Assembly (NCBI GenBank): GCA_015523685.1
Contig: WAJW01000132.1
Span: 1-9,381 of the forward strand
DNA from: Archaeoglobaceae archaeon
GTDB taxonomy: Archaea > Halobacteriota > Archaeoglobi > Archaeoglobales > JdFR-42
Direction: 5' to 3'
DNA length: 9,381 bases
Position numbers and translations under genes: made by a program. Below are positions 1 through 7,106 of this stretch, piece after piece; position 1 is the first letter of the stretch; the number at the start of each line of letters is the position of its first letter. The notes under the pieces are model-generated. The model saw only the letters and a program-made list of their open reading frames with translations. It was not told where the DNA came from and ran no database searches.

Positions 1-1635
1 GAGGAAGGGGGTGAGATAAAAAGTAAAAACCCGGACATAACCGGTGTCGCGATAGTAGGAAAAACCAGCATGTGCCCCATGAAAAAATCATATACTGAAT
101 GTGAGTATCTCAACGAAAGAATGGATAAATGTCCCTATACAAGGAAGAAAGATGTTCTTCATTCCCTCTCCAGATGGCTTCTTGAGGATGTCAGACACCC
201 CGATGAAACAATCCAGATGGGCAGGGATGAGAATATATGCCCATATGAGATTGCAAAGAAGGCGATGAAAAAGGCTGATTTCATCGTTTGCAATTACAGG
301 CATGTATTCGACCTTGATATTCTGTACAGATTCATTACCTGGATGGACACAGACCTGCAGGATGTCATTCTTATTCTTGATGAGGCCCATAACATCGAGG
401 CCAAGGCAAGAGAATGTGCGAGTTTCAGGATCTCTGTTGAAGATATCAAAACAGGTTTACAGGAACTGAATCCAGGTTCAGAGGAGCATGGTTTTATCTC
501 GGATCTGATCAGGTCAGTTTATGACCATATTGATATGTTTTCCCCGATCTTTGGAGATCAGTTTTTAGGTGTTGAGAAAATCCCCCTAAGACTGGATGGA
601 AGCCCCTTTTTAAGAACCATGGATGGATACAGAAGTGAAATTGAAAAGTTTACCGACTCATTTATTGATTCTGGCCATGAAAGCCTTTACCTGACTGCGA
701 GATTTCTCCTTGCATACCTTGAGCTTTCCGATTCTCCTTATTACTATCCTCAGATAATTTTCGACAGAAACAGGAAGGCCGGAATAGAGCTTGAACTCCA
801 TGCATGCCTCCCCGAAAGAGCAACGCGACCCGTCCTTTCTTCTGTTCACTCCTCCATTCTCATGTCAGCAACACTTCAGCCCTTTGATATCATCCCGAGG
901 ATTCTCGGAATCGAGAGGGATGTTGCTACAATAAGCATTCCCTCCCCCTTTCCCGGGGAGAACAGGTTGACCCTTGCGGTAAACTTCCCTCCTCTTTTCT
1001 CAAAGACAAGGAACAGTCGGGAAATTGTCTACGGGCTCAAAGACCTCCTCGAGAATATTGTTGAATATTCCACCGGAAATGTCCTGATATTTTTTCCATC
1101 TCAGGACGAAGCTGAAAGATACTGGAGATTGCTTGAGGTTTCCAGAGAAAAGATACTGGACAGGCCAGGAAAATCGTTGTATGCACTGAAGGAGCTTAAA
1201 CGTAGGAAGAATGCTGTCCTTTTCTCGTATCTATGGGGTTCCCTCTCGGAGGGTGTGGACTATCCAGATGATGATGGAAGGGTGGTGGTGATAGTGGGTG
1301 TGGGATATCCTGCACTGACAGGAGAGAGAAGGGCGGTTATCTCAGCCTATGAAAATATTCATGGAGAGGGGATGGGATGGAGGTATGCTGTGGAGATACC
1401 CACCATCAGGAGAATAAGGCAGGCCATGGGAAGGATAATAAGATCTCCTGATGACTTCGGAATAAGAATACTGATTGATTTCAGATATACAAGGTCCTCT
1501 GTATCCGGTATGCCAAAGTACTCCGTTTATGGAGAGTTTCCTCCGGAAGAGAGGGGTGAATTCGTAGAAGTTGCACCCGAGGATGTGCCGTTTAAAATCA
1601 GGGAGTTTTTCAGCATGAGAAATGTTAAATCATAG
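1..1635 (+). CDS. xpd: XPD/Rad3-family iron-sulfur DNA helicase, 5'-truncated by the window edge
   Basis: Superfamily 2 ATP-dependent 5'-3' DNA helicase of the XPD/DinG group, expected to act in DNA repair or processing. The frame is open from base 1, so the gene starts upstream; Walker A and roughly the first 90 to 100 residues are missing and about 544 codons are seen. Four cysteines fit the 4Fe-4S domain: codons at 73 (SMCPM), 100 (ECEY), 130 (KCPY) and 238 (ICPYE, a typical XPD signature). The DEAH box (motif II) lies at 379-390. Motif III MSATL starts at 862, motif V SEGVDYP at 1246 and motif VI QAMGRIIR at 1420, with the arginine-finger arginines intact. The internal ATG at 70 should not be taken as the start, because conserved sequence (GVAIVGKTS) precedes it in frame. 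The stop overlaps the convergent PHP gene by 6 bases. The family assignment is firm; exact orthology to XPD rather than another Rad3-like paralogue is less so. Confidence 0.93.
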   Translation, partial: EEGGEIKSKNPDITGVAIVGKTSMCPMKKSYTECEYLNERMDKCPYTRKKDVLHSLSRWLLEDVRHPDETIQMGRDENICPYEIAKKAMKKADFIVCNYRHVFDLDILYRFITWMDTDLQDVILILDEAHNIEAKARECASFRISVEDIKTGLQELNPGSEEHGFISDLIRSVYDHIDMFSPIFGDQFLGVEKIPLRLDGSPFLRTMDGYRSEIEKFTDSFIDSGHESLYLTARFLLAYLELSDSPYYYPQIIFDRNRKAGIELELHACLPERATRPVLSSVHSSILMSATLQPFDIIPRILGIERDVATISIPSPFPGENRLTLAVNFPPLFSKTRNSREIVYGLKDLLENIVEYSTGNVLIFFPSQDEAERYWRLLEVSREKILDRPGKSLYALKELKRRKNAVLFSYLWGSLSEGVDYPDDDGRVVVIVGVGYPALTGERRAVISAYENIHGEGMGWRYAVEIPTIRRIRQAMGRIIRSPDDFGIRILIDFRYTRSSVSGMPKYSVYGEFPPEERGEFVEVAPEDVPFKIREFFSMRNVKS

Positions 1636-2280
1636 TTCCGCGTGAACTCTCCTCTTTACATGTCCAAGGTAGATGCTCACGGGTATCTTCTCTCCAGACG
1701 CCCTTGTATATCCGCTCTTCAGTGAGGATATGATTGAGCCGTAATCCCTATCAGAATCCACGTATGTAAACCCGTAACCGATCATCTCCGGATTGTGAGA
1801 GTCACTTCCACCCGTTTCCGGCACGTTTATTCTCTCTCTCATCCTTTTTGCCAGATAGTTTCCAACTCCAAAAATGTACTTTGCATTATACACCTCTATG
1901 GCATCAAACTCAAATTTTGAAAGTTTCCAGATCCCGTTTCTGAATGGGTGAAACGGATGGGGGGCGACTGCAAGACCACCCAGCCTTCTTATCTCCGCAA
2001 GGGTATCCCTAACGGACATTCCCTGTTCAATCTTTTCCTCCACTCCTATGGCGAGCAAATGTCCCTGAAGGGTTGTTATCTCTATTCCGGGTATGACAAT
2101 GAAATCGATATCGTTTTTTTCCACGTATTCAACAGCCTTCAGTGCGCCGTCCACTGTGTTGTGGTCGGTTATGGCAATTCCATCCAGTCCCTTTCTCATC
2201 GCTCCTTTAATTATTTCCGGTATGCTTCCAAAAGCGTCCGGTGAGAACTCGGTGTGAACATGCATATCAATTTTAAGCAT
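1630..2280 (-). CDS. PHP-domain metal-dependent phosphoesterase
   Basis: Small cytosolic PHP-superfamily hydrolase of 216 residues, essentially one domain. The visible motifs are HVH (H7, H9), FSPD (D15), TDHN (H40), GIE (E67), QGH (H74), APHPFH (H108, H111) and GGSDSH (D160, H162). Together they supply all the ligand positions expected of a polynuclear metal centre, so the enzyme is predicted to be active. Family members of this size hydrolyse phosphoester bonds in nucleotides, short RNA or small phosphorylated metabolites; histidinol phosphatase-like and YciV/TrpH-like proteins share the fold. The substrate here cannot be read from sequence. No Shine-Dalgarno precedes the ATG, and a TATA element about 30 bases upstream suggests a nearly leaderless mRNA. 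It is divergent from the DHPS-like gene and convergent with xpd, so it is probably transcribed alone. Confidence 0.9.
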   Translation of the reverse strand: MLKIDMHVHTEFSPDAFGSIPEIIKGAMRKGLDGIAITDHNTVDGALKAVEYVEKNDIDFIVIPGIEITTLQGHLLAIGVEEKIEQGMSVRDTLAEIRRLGGLAVAPHPFHPFRNGIWKLSKFEFDAIEVYNAKYIFGVGNYLAKRMRERINVPETGGSDSHNPEMIGYGFTYVDSDRDYGSIISSLKSGYTRASGEKIPVSIYLGHVKRRVHAEL

Positions 2281-2302
2281 AACATTTCTGAGAATGGTAA
2301 CG

Positions 2303-2316
2303 TTATTATATATACC
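2303..2316. promoter_or_regulatory. Divergent TATA element shared by the PHP and DHPS-like genes
   Basis: The only strong AT tract in the short divergent gap is TTATTATATATA, which is close to symmetrical. Its centre (about 2310) is about 24 bases before the ATG at 2334 and about 30 bases before the PHP ATG at 2280. Both distances suit archaeal TATA boxes driving transcripts that start at or within a few bases of the start codon. Neither gene has a convincing Shine-Dalgarno, which agrees with leaderless or near-leaderless mRNAs. This is inferred from position and composition only; one box may serve both directions or mainly one. Confidence 0.55.
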
Positions 2317-2333
2317 TTCCTGAAAGAAACGTG

Positions 2334-3773
2334 ATGAGAATACTTGTTGTAACGGGACGGCTTGCAGAAAAGGAGGTCAGAAGGTCATCAGGAGATAGGG
2401 CGGATGTTCTTGTCGTTGATGAAGATATAGCAGCTTTTATAACACCGGGAAAGCTGAAAAAATACCTTCATGTAATCACAGGATACGACATTGTTCTCGT
2501 TCCGGGACTTGCAAAAGGTAATTTTGCAGAATTAGAAAAGGAAACGGGTGTGAAAATAAGACTCGGACCAATTCATGCGGTTGATCTGGGATACATACTT
2601 GATGAAATCGAGAATATTGAGCTCTCCCACAGCGTACCTGCATGTAAACTGATAAAGAAGAAGATGGGAGAGAACACCATCAGAAAATTTGATGAAATCA
2701 GGGGAAAGTCCGGAGAGTTTTTCCGCATTGGGGATGTATCACTGAAGGAAGCACCTCCGGTGATTATTGCAGAAATAGTGAATGCAATTGAACTTGAAAA
2801 GGAGAATCTGATATCTCATGCCCGATATCTAACCTCCTGTGGTGCAGACATTATAGATGTTGGTGCTTCTCTGGAAGCGGAACCTGAAGATGCTGGATCG
2901 GTGGTTAAAACACTCGTAAAAGAGGGATTTACCGTCAGTATCGACTCCCATAACCCTGATGTAATCGGGGAGGCTCTCAGAAATGGAGCTTCTCTTGTTC
3001 TGAGCATAACGGAAAAAAACATTGATTCTGTCCGGGAAATTGTGAGAAGAGAAGCGAGCGCTGTACTTGTTTCCATCAGAAGGGATGTAAAGGAGCTTGC
3101 ATCTCTTGTTAAAAAGGTAAAGGGCATGGGCTTGAACAGAATTATCGCTGATCCAGTCCTTGACCCCCCTATGATGGGTTTCAGCGAGTCCATCGAACGA
3201 TACGTTCTTTTCAGAAGGGAATTCCCCGATATACCACTATTGATGGGGGCTGGAAACGTGACCGAACTGATCGATGCAGATTCCCCCGGAATAAATGCGA
3301 TTCTTGCTTCGATGGCAGTTGAAATAGGTGTCAGTGCAATTCTAACGACTGAGTTCAGTCACAAAGTTAAAGGGACGGTCAGGGAACTCAAAAAGGGGAT
3401 AATAATGGCCACTGTTGCAAAATACAGGAAAACACCTCCGAAAGATCTGGGAGTTGATCTTCTCATTCTGAAAGAAAAAAGCAGAAGACCAGCTGGAAGA
3501 CTACCGGAAAGTTACATACAGGCAGAGCCAACCACCCGATTTGTTCGTGATCCTGCCGGCGATTTCAGGATATGGATAACGGAAAAAGAGATTGTTGCTT
3601 CTCATCCAGAAATGACCATCGTGGGAAAAGATGCGAAAAGTATAATTGACACAATAATAGCCAGTGGACTGGTCTCGCGACTCGATCATGCGGGATATCT
3701 AGGAAGAGAGCTCATGAAGGCTGAAATAGCACTCAGGCTCGGGAGAAGCTATCTTCAGGATGATGATTTCTGA
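2334..3773 (+). CDS. Dihydropteroate synthase-like protein with extra N- and C-terminal domains
   Basis: Protein of 479 residues (480 if the GTG at 2331 is used; numbering here is from that GTG). It resembles the archaeal dihydropteroate synthase-related family typified by MJ0107 (TIGR00284, as I recall). Residues 1-140 form an N-terminal alpha/beta region opening with MRILVVTG. Residues about 141-355 are a pterin-binding TIM barrel: GADIIDVGA (171-179), VSIDSHNPDVI (202-212) and ADPVLDPP (273-280) match DHPS loops. The C-terminal ~120 residues are a separate family-specific domain (DUF4346-like, from memory). The SRKS-type loop that contacts pABA/pyrophosphate in true DHPS is replaced by MGAGNVTE (305-312), so classical DHPS activity is doubtful. 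A role in tetrahydromethanopterin or folate-type metabolism is plausible but unproven. ATG 2334 is preferred for its distance from the TATA element and its fit to a leaderless start. The gene probably forms an operon with lysK. Confidence 0.87.
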   Translation: MRILVVTGRLAEKEVRRSSGDRADVLVVDEDIAAFITPGKLKKYLHVITGYDIVLVPGLAKGNFAELEKETGVKIRLGPIHAVDLGYILDEIENIELSHSVPACKLIKKKMGENTIRKFDEIRGKSGEFFRIGDVSLKEAPPVIIAEIVNAIELEKENLISHARYLTSCGADIIDVGASLEAEPEDAGSVVKTLVKEGFTVSIDSHNPDVIGEALRNGASLVLSITEKNIDSVREIVRREASAVLVSIRRDVKELASLVKKVKGMGLNRIIADPVLDPPMMGFSESIERYVLFRREFPDIPLLMGAGNVTELIDADSPGINAILASMAVEIGVSAILTTEFSHKVKGTVRELKKGIIMATVAKYRKTPPKDLGVDLLILKEKSRRPAGRLPESYIQAEPTTRFVRDPAGDFRIWITEKEIVASHPEMTIVGKDAKSIIDTIIASGLVSRLDHAGYLGRELMKAEIALRLGRSYLQDDDF

Positions 3774-3779
3774 GGTGAT
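3772..3779 (+). promoter_or_regulatory. Shine-Dalgarno of lysK
   Basis: GAGGTGAT is a long match to the archaeal 16S anti-Shine-Dalgarno. It overlaps the stop codon of the DHPS-like gene and lies 3 bases before the lysK ATG at 3783 (about 6 from the GGTG core). It fixes that start and supports co-transcription and translational coupling of the two genes. Confidence 0.8.
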
Positions 3780-3782
3780 AGA

Positions 3783-5426
3783 ATGGAACTCCATACAATC
3801 GACAGGATTTCAGAAGAGGTGATGGATCGGGGCGATGTTCTGACCATCAGCAGAGGATGGTCTGTTTCAGGGCCGATACACATCGGTAATCTCAGGCCTG
3901 ATGGTATCCTGCCATCCGCTCTGGGAGATGTATTGAGGAAGAAGGGTAAGGATGTAAGAGAGCTGGTCATAGTCTATGATCAGGATCCTTTTAAGGCGAA
4001 GAATGGTCAGCTCATCTGGTTTGAAAATCTCAAGTATGCTGAGAAGCATATCGGTGTTCCGGAAAACTACAGATCTTCAGAGGAATTGAGAGAAAGGTTG
4101 AGGGGTGTCAGACTGAGGGATGTACCAGATCCATACGAATGTCACAGCTCATGGGCCGATCACTGGACAGACAGAGTGGTCTCAGTTCTTCCCGAATTTG
4201 GAATTGAGGCCAGAATTATAAGAACTTCGGAATTTTACAGAGAGGAAAAAACTTACAGGGCTTTTTCACTATTTCTGGAAAGACTGGATGAACTGAAAGA
4301 GATAGTAAACAGATACAGAAACACACCCCTTCCGGATGAGTGGTTACCCTTCAACGGATGGTGCAGGAAATGCAGGAGTATAGCTGATTCTGAAATAATA
4401 TCATATGATGTTGAAAAGGGAAAGTTCAGGATGAAATGCAGAAAATGCGGATGGGAGGGGGAATCATTCTTTTCAGATGGAAAGATGAACTGGAGGCTTG
4501 AGTGGGCAACCCTGTGGTATGTTTACGATATCGATATTGAGCCCTTCGGAAAGGATCATGCAACTGCCGGAGGCTCCAGGGATAGCTGTGTTGAGCTTGC
4601 AGAAAAGATTCTGAACATCATGCCCCCTTACGGGTTCTGGACGGAGTGGGTTGGCATTGTCAGGGATGGAAAAGACCTTGGAGACATGACAAGCTCGGGA
4701 AACATATTGCTCAGGCCGGATCAATGGCTCGAGATTGCAGAACCCGAAGTGCTCAGATATCTGTATATAAGGCACAGACTCACCGCAAGGATTCTGATTG
4801 ATCCGCACAACGTCTTCAGGTATGTCAATGAATTTGACGAGGCAGAAAGGATATACCATGGAGAAGAGCCATCAGAACCCCTCACCGAAAAGGATATTGA
4901 AGCGGTAAAGAGGAGTTACGAACTTACGATGAGATTCCATGAAGGTGAAAGACTTCTCAGGGTACCTTACATTCAGGCGAGTATTATAGCACAGGTATCA
5001 GTGAGGGAACTGTGGGTGGAAAAGGCGATTTCTGTGGCAAAATCCATGGGACTGGATGGAGAGGTGGATGAGGATTCGATCTACAGAAGGGTGGAGAGGG
5101 CAGGAAACTGGGCTCGCATTTATGCCCCTGAAAATTTCAGAATACATATTGTTGAGCCCTCGCCTGACATGGTGGAAGAGATGGATGAGAAATTGAGGGA
5201 ATCTCTCAGGAAAACAGTAGACCTCATCAGAAATGCAGGAGATGAAAAAGAGCTCGATACCATGCTCTTTGAAATGTGCAGAGAGCTGAATATCAGTCCC
5301 AGGAAATATTTCAGAACCATGTACAGAATATTTCTTGGAAAAAACTCCGGTCCGAGGTTATCCGCTTTCATATTTGGCATAGGCAAGGAACGGGCGATTG
5401 ATCATCTCAGAAATCTTCTCAGGTGA
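3783..5426 (+). CDS. lysK: Class I lysyl-tRNA synthetase
   Basis: Charges tRNA-Lys using the class I Rossmann-fold synthetase typical of most archaea, unrelated to bacterial/eukaryotic class II LysRS. The 547 residues are near the usual family length. The HIGH motif is HIGN (33-36, in SGPIHIGNLRPDG). Two CxxC pairs (C194/C197 and C219/C222) form a probable zinc ribbon inserted in the catalytic region. FGKDHATAGGSRDS (255-268) is a hallmark of class I LysRS. The KMSKS-equivalent loop reads DMTSSGN (301-307), without the usual lysine at its first position. The C-terminal 200 residues are helical, as expected for the anticodon-binding cage. It lies 9 bases after the DHPS-like gene with a strong Shine-Dalgarno. 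The stop codon abuts that of gltX, which runs the other way. The identification is secure. Confidence 0.96.
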   Translation: MELHTIDRISEEVMDRGDVLTISRGWSVSGPIHIGNLRPDGILPSALGDVLRKKGKDVRELVIVYDQDPFKAKNGQLIWFENLKYAEKHIGVPENYRSSEELRERLRGVRLRDVPDPYECHSSWADHWTDRVVSVLPEFGIEARIIRTSEFYREEKTYRAFSLFLERLDELKEIVNRYRNTPLPDEWLPFNGWCRKCRSIADSEIISYDVEKGKFRMKCRKCGWEGESFFSDGKMNWRLEWATLWYVYDIDIEPFGKDHATAGGSRDSCVELAEKILNIMPPYGFWTEWVGIVRDGKDLGDMTSSGNILLRPDQWLEIAEPEVLRYLYIRHRLTARILIDPHNVFRYVNEFDEAERIYHGEEPSEPLTEKDIEAVKRSYELTMRFHEGERLLRVPYIQASIIAQVSVRELWVEKAISVAKSMGLDGEVDEDSIYRRVERAGNWARIYAPENFRIHIVEPSPDMVEEMDEKLRESLRKTVDLIRNAGDEKELDTMLFEMCRELNISPRKYFRTMYRIFLGKNSGPRLSAFIFGIGKERAIDHLRNLLR

Positions 5427-7106
5427 TCATTCATGGGTAAAGATGGATACAACGGTATCTGAGGCCCTCTCTATTCTGACGAATCCGTATCTCTCATACT
5501 GCACAACCTTCCCCACCTCTTTTCTCACTCCCTCCTCCACATAGCCCTGATGACGACCATCAGGCCTCAGAACAACACATTCAATTGCTTTTTCTACAGG
5601 TAGCCAGTGGATTATATTTCTTCCTTTTTTAGCAGAGCTAAGATCACCTCCATGAAATGCAATTTCAGGGGGATTGATTGAAAGGATGGTAAAATTTCCA
5701 AGTCCTTTGAGCCTTATCAGATCACCGTCATCAAAATTCTTCAGGTCATCTCCCGCAAGATAGACTTCATTTTTTACATCAAGCCTTCTGATTCCACCTT
5801 TTTTCGGATGGAGCGGGATCTCAGCATGTCCTCCCTCAAAATCTGATATCTTGACCCTGACCGGATCATTCACAAAGAAATATCTGTTAGCAATAGGGTC
5901 GATGATCCTGCGATTTTCGGCATAGAGATTTTTCATGCTTATGCTGATATCGTTCTCGCCCACGCCCAGTGATATGAAAAAATTCCTTATAGCCTGGGGA
6001 GTTATCCCCCTTCTTCTGAGAGCGACGAGAGTCGGGAGTCTCACATCATCCCATCCCTCATATCTCCCCTCCTCAATCGCCCTCCTGATCATGCTTGTGG
6101 AAAATTTGCCGAATTCATGAACCTTTATCCGTCCCCACAGCCTTACATGAGGATATTTCCACCCAAAATACTCATAAACGTATCTCTGCCTTTTTTCCGA
6201 GTCCATTAGATCCTTTCCCCTGATTATATGCGTGACTCCATTGAGGCTGTCCTCAATTGCAGATTCAAAATCAAGGGTCGGCCAGAGAATGTACTTATCT
6301 CCTGTCCTTGGATGGGGAGTTCTCACTATCCTGAATGCCACCCAGTCTCTGACGGCAGGATCAGGATGATCCATTTCTGTTTTGATTCTGAGAACTGCAC
6401 CTCCCTCTTCAAATTCCCCATCAAGCATTTTCTCCCATATCTCGAGATTGCTCTCGGCATCCATATTTCTGTGAGGGCATGCCATGCCCGAACTTCTGAA
6501 TTCCCTGAATTTCTCTCTCTCACACAGGCATGTGTAGGCCTTATTCATTTCAATCAATTTTCTGGCATATTCGTAGTAAATCTCGACTCTGTCAGATGCA
6601 TAAATTATGCTATCGGGCACTGAGCCAAGCCATCTGCAATCGTCGATATACTGATCATACGCCTCCAGAAGAGGTGGCTTTGTTCTGGGGTCCGTATCGT
6701 CAAATCGCAGTATGAATCTGCCACCGTACATCCTGACGTACTCGTGATTGATCACCATTCCTCTGGCGCTTCCCAGAGTTGCGGGACCATTTGGATTCGG
6801 AGCAAAACGCATAACCACCCCGTTTTCTGCATCTGGGAGAGGTGGCAATCCTCGATCCATCTTCCTTCCTTCTTCAGCGATTTTTAACTCGGGATAGAAC
6901 CTGTTTATTCTATCCTCGATTTCATCCCTTTTAAGGGCTGATATTTCTTCAATAACTTCATCAACAACAGCCAGAACCTCCCTGATTCTCTTCCTCAATT
7001 CGGGATGTTCTCCCAGTACCCTTCCTGTAACTGCCTTTTTGTCAGGTTTTCCATATTTTCTTGCATTGATTAAAGCGTGTCTGGTCACGATCTCCTTTAT
7101 GTTCAT
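5427..7106 (-). CDS. gltX: Glutamyl-tRNA synthetase, archaeal (GlnRS-like) type
   Basis: Class I synthetase of 559 residues that charges tRNA-Glu. Archaeal enzymes are generally non-discriminating and also make Glu-tRNA-Gln for GatDE or GatCAB. A helical N-terminal extension of about 95 residues precedes the catalytic core, as usual in archaeal GluRS. The HIGH-equivalent is PNGPATLGSARG (105-116), followed by RFDDTDPRT (134-142). The KMSKS-equivalent is KFSTS (334-338), followed by GWDDVRLPTL (351-360), then beta-barrel anticodon-binding domains of the GlnRS type. C193-x-C195 and C210-x-H212 form a possible zinc site. The ATG overlaps the idsA stop in TGATG and has a good Shine-Dalgarno, so it is the distal gene of the isoprenoid operon. 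The stop codon abuts the convergent lysK stop with no gap. The identification is secure. Confidence 0.96.
   Translation of the reverse strand: MNIKEIVTRHALINARKYGKPDKKAVTGRVLGEHPELRKRIREVLAVVDEVIEEISALKRDEIEDRINRFYPELKIAEEGRKMDRGLPPLPDAENGVVMRFAPNPNGPATLGSARGMVINHEYVRMYGGRFILRFDDTDPRTKPPLLEAYDQYIDDCRWLGSVPDSIIYASDRVEIYYEYARKLIEMNKAYTCLCEREKFREFRSSGMACPHRNMDAESNLEIWEKMLDGEFEEGGAVLRIKTEMDHPDPAVRDWVAFRIVRTPHPRTGDKYILWPTLDFESAIEDSLNGVTHIIRGKDLMDSEKRQRYVYEYFGWKYPHVRLWGRIKVHEFGKFSTSMIRRAIEEGRYEGWDDVRLPTLVALRRRGITPQAIRNFFISLGVGENDISISMKNLYAENRRIIDPIANRYFFVNDPVRVKISDFEGGHAEIPLHPKKGGIRRLDVKNEVYLAGDDLKNFDDGDLIRLKGLGNFTILSINPPEIAFHGGDLSSAKKGRNIIHWLPVEKAIECVVLRPDGRHQGYVEEGVRKEVGKVVQYERYGFVRIERASDTVVSIFTHE

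Noticed and set aside
70..72. ATG as the true start of the helicase
   Set aside because: The same frame is open back to base 1 and encodes helicase-like sequence before it. Starting here would also remove Walker A, which an active helicase needs.
2816..3193. 125-codon open frame on the minus strand
   Set aside because: Antisense to the pterin-binding barrel of the DHPS-like gene; its Ser/Thr-rich composition is typical of a shadow frame.
4473..4859. 128-codon open frame on the minus strand
   Set aside because: Antisense to the LysK catalytic region containing GGSRD; a shadow of that gene.
6228..6623. 131-codon open frame on the plus strand
   Set aside because: It lies wholly antisense to gltX, whose motifs are intact across this stretch. 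The translation has no recognisable motif and no ribosome site.
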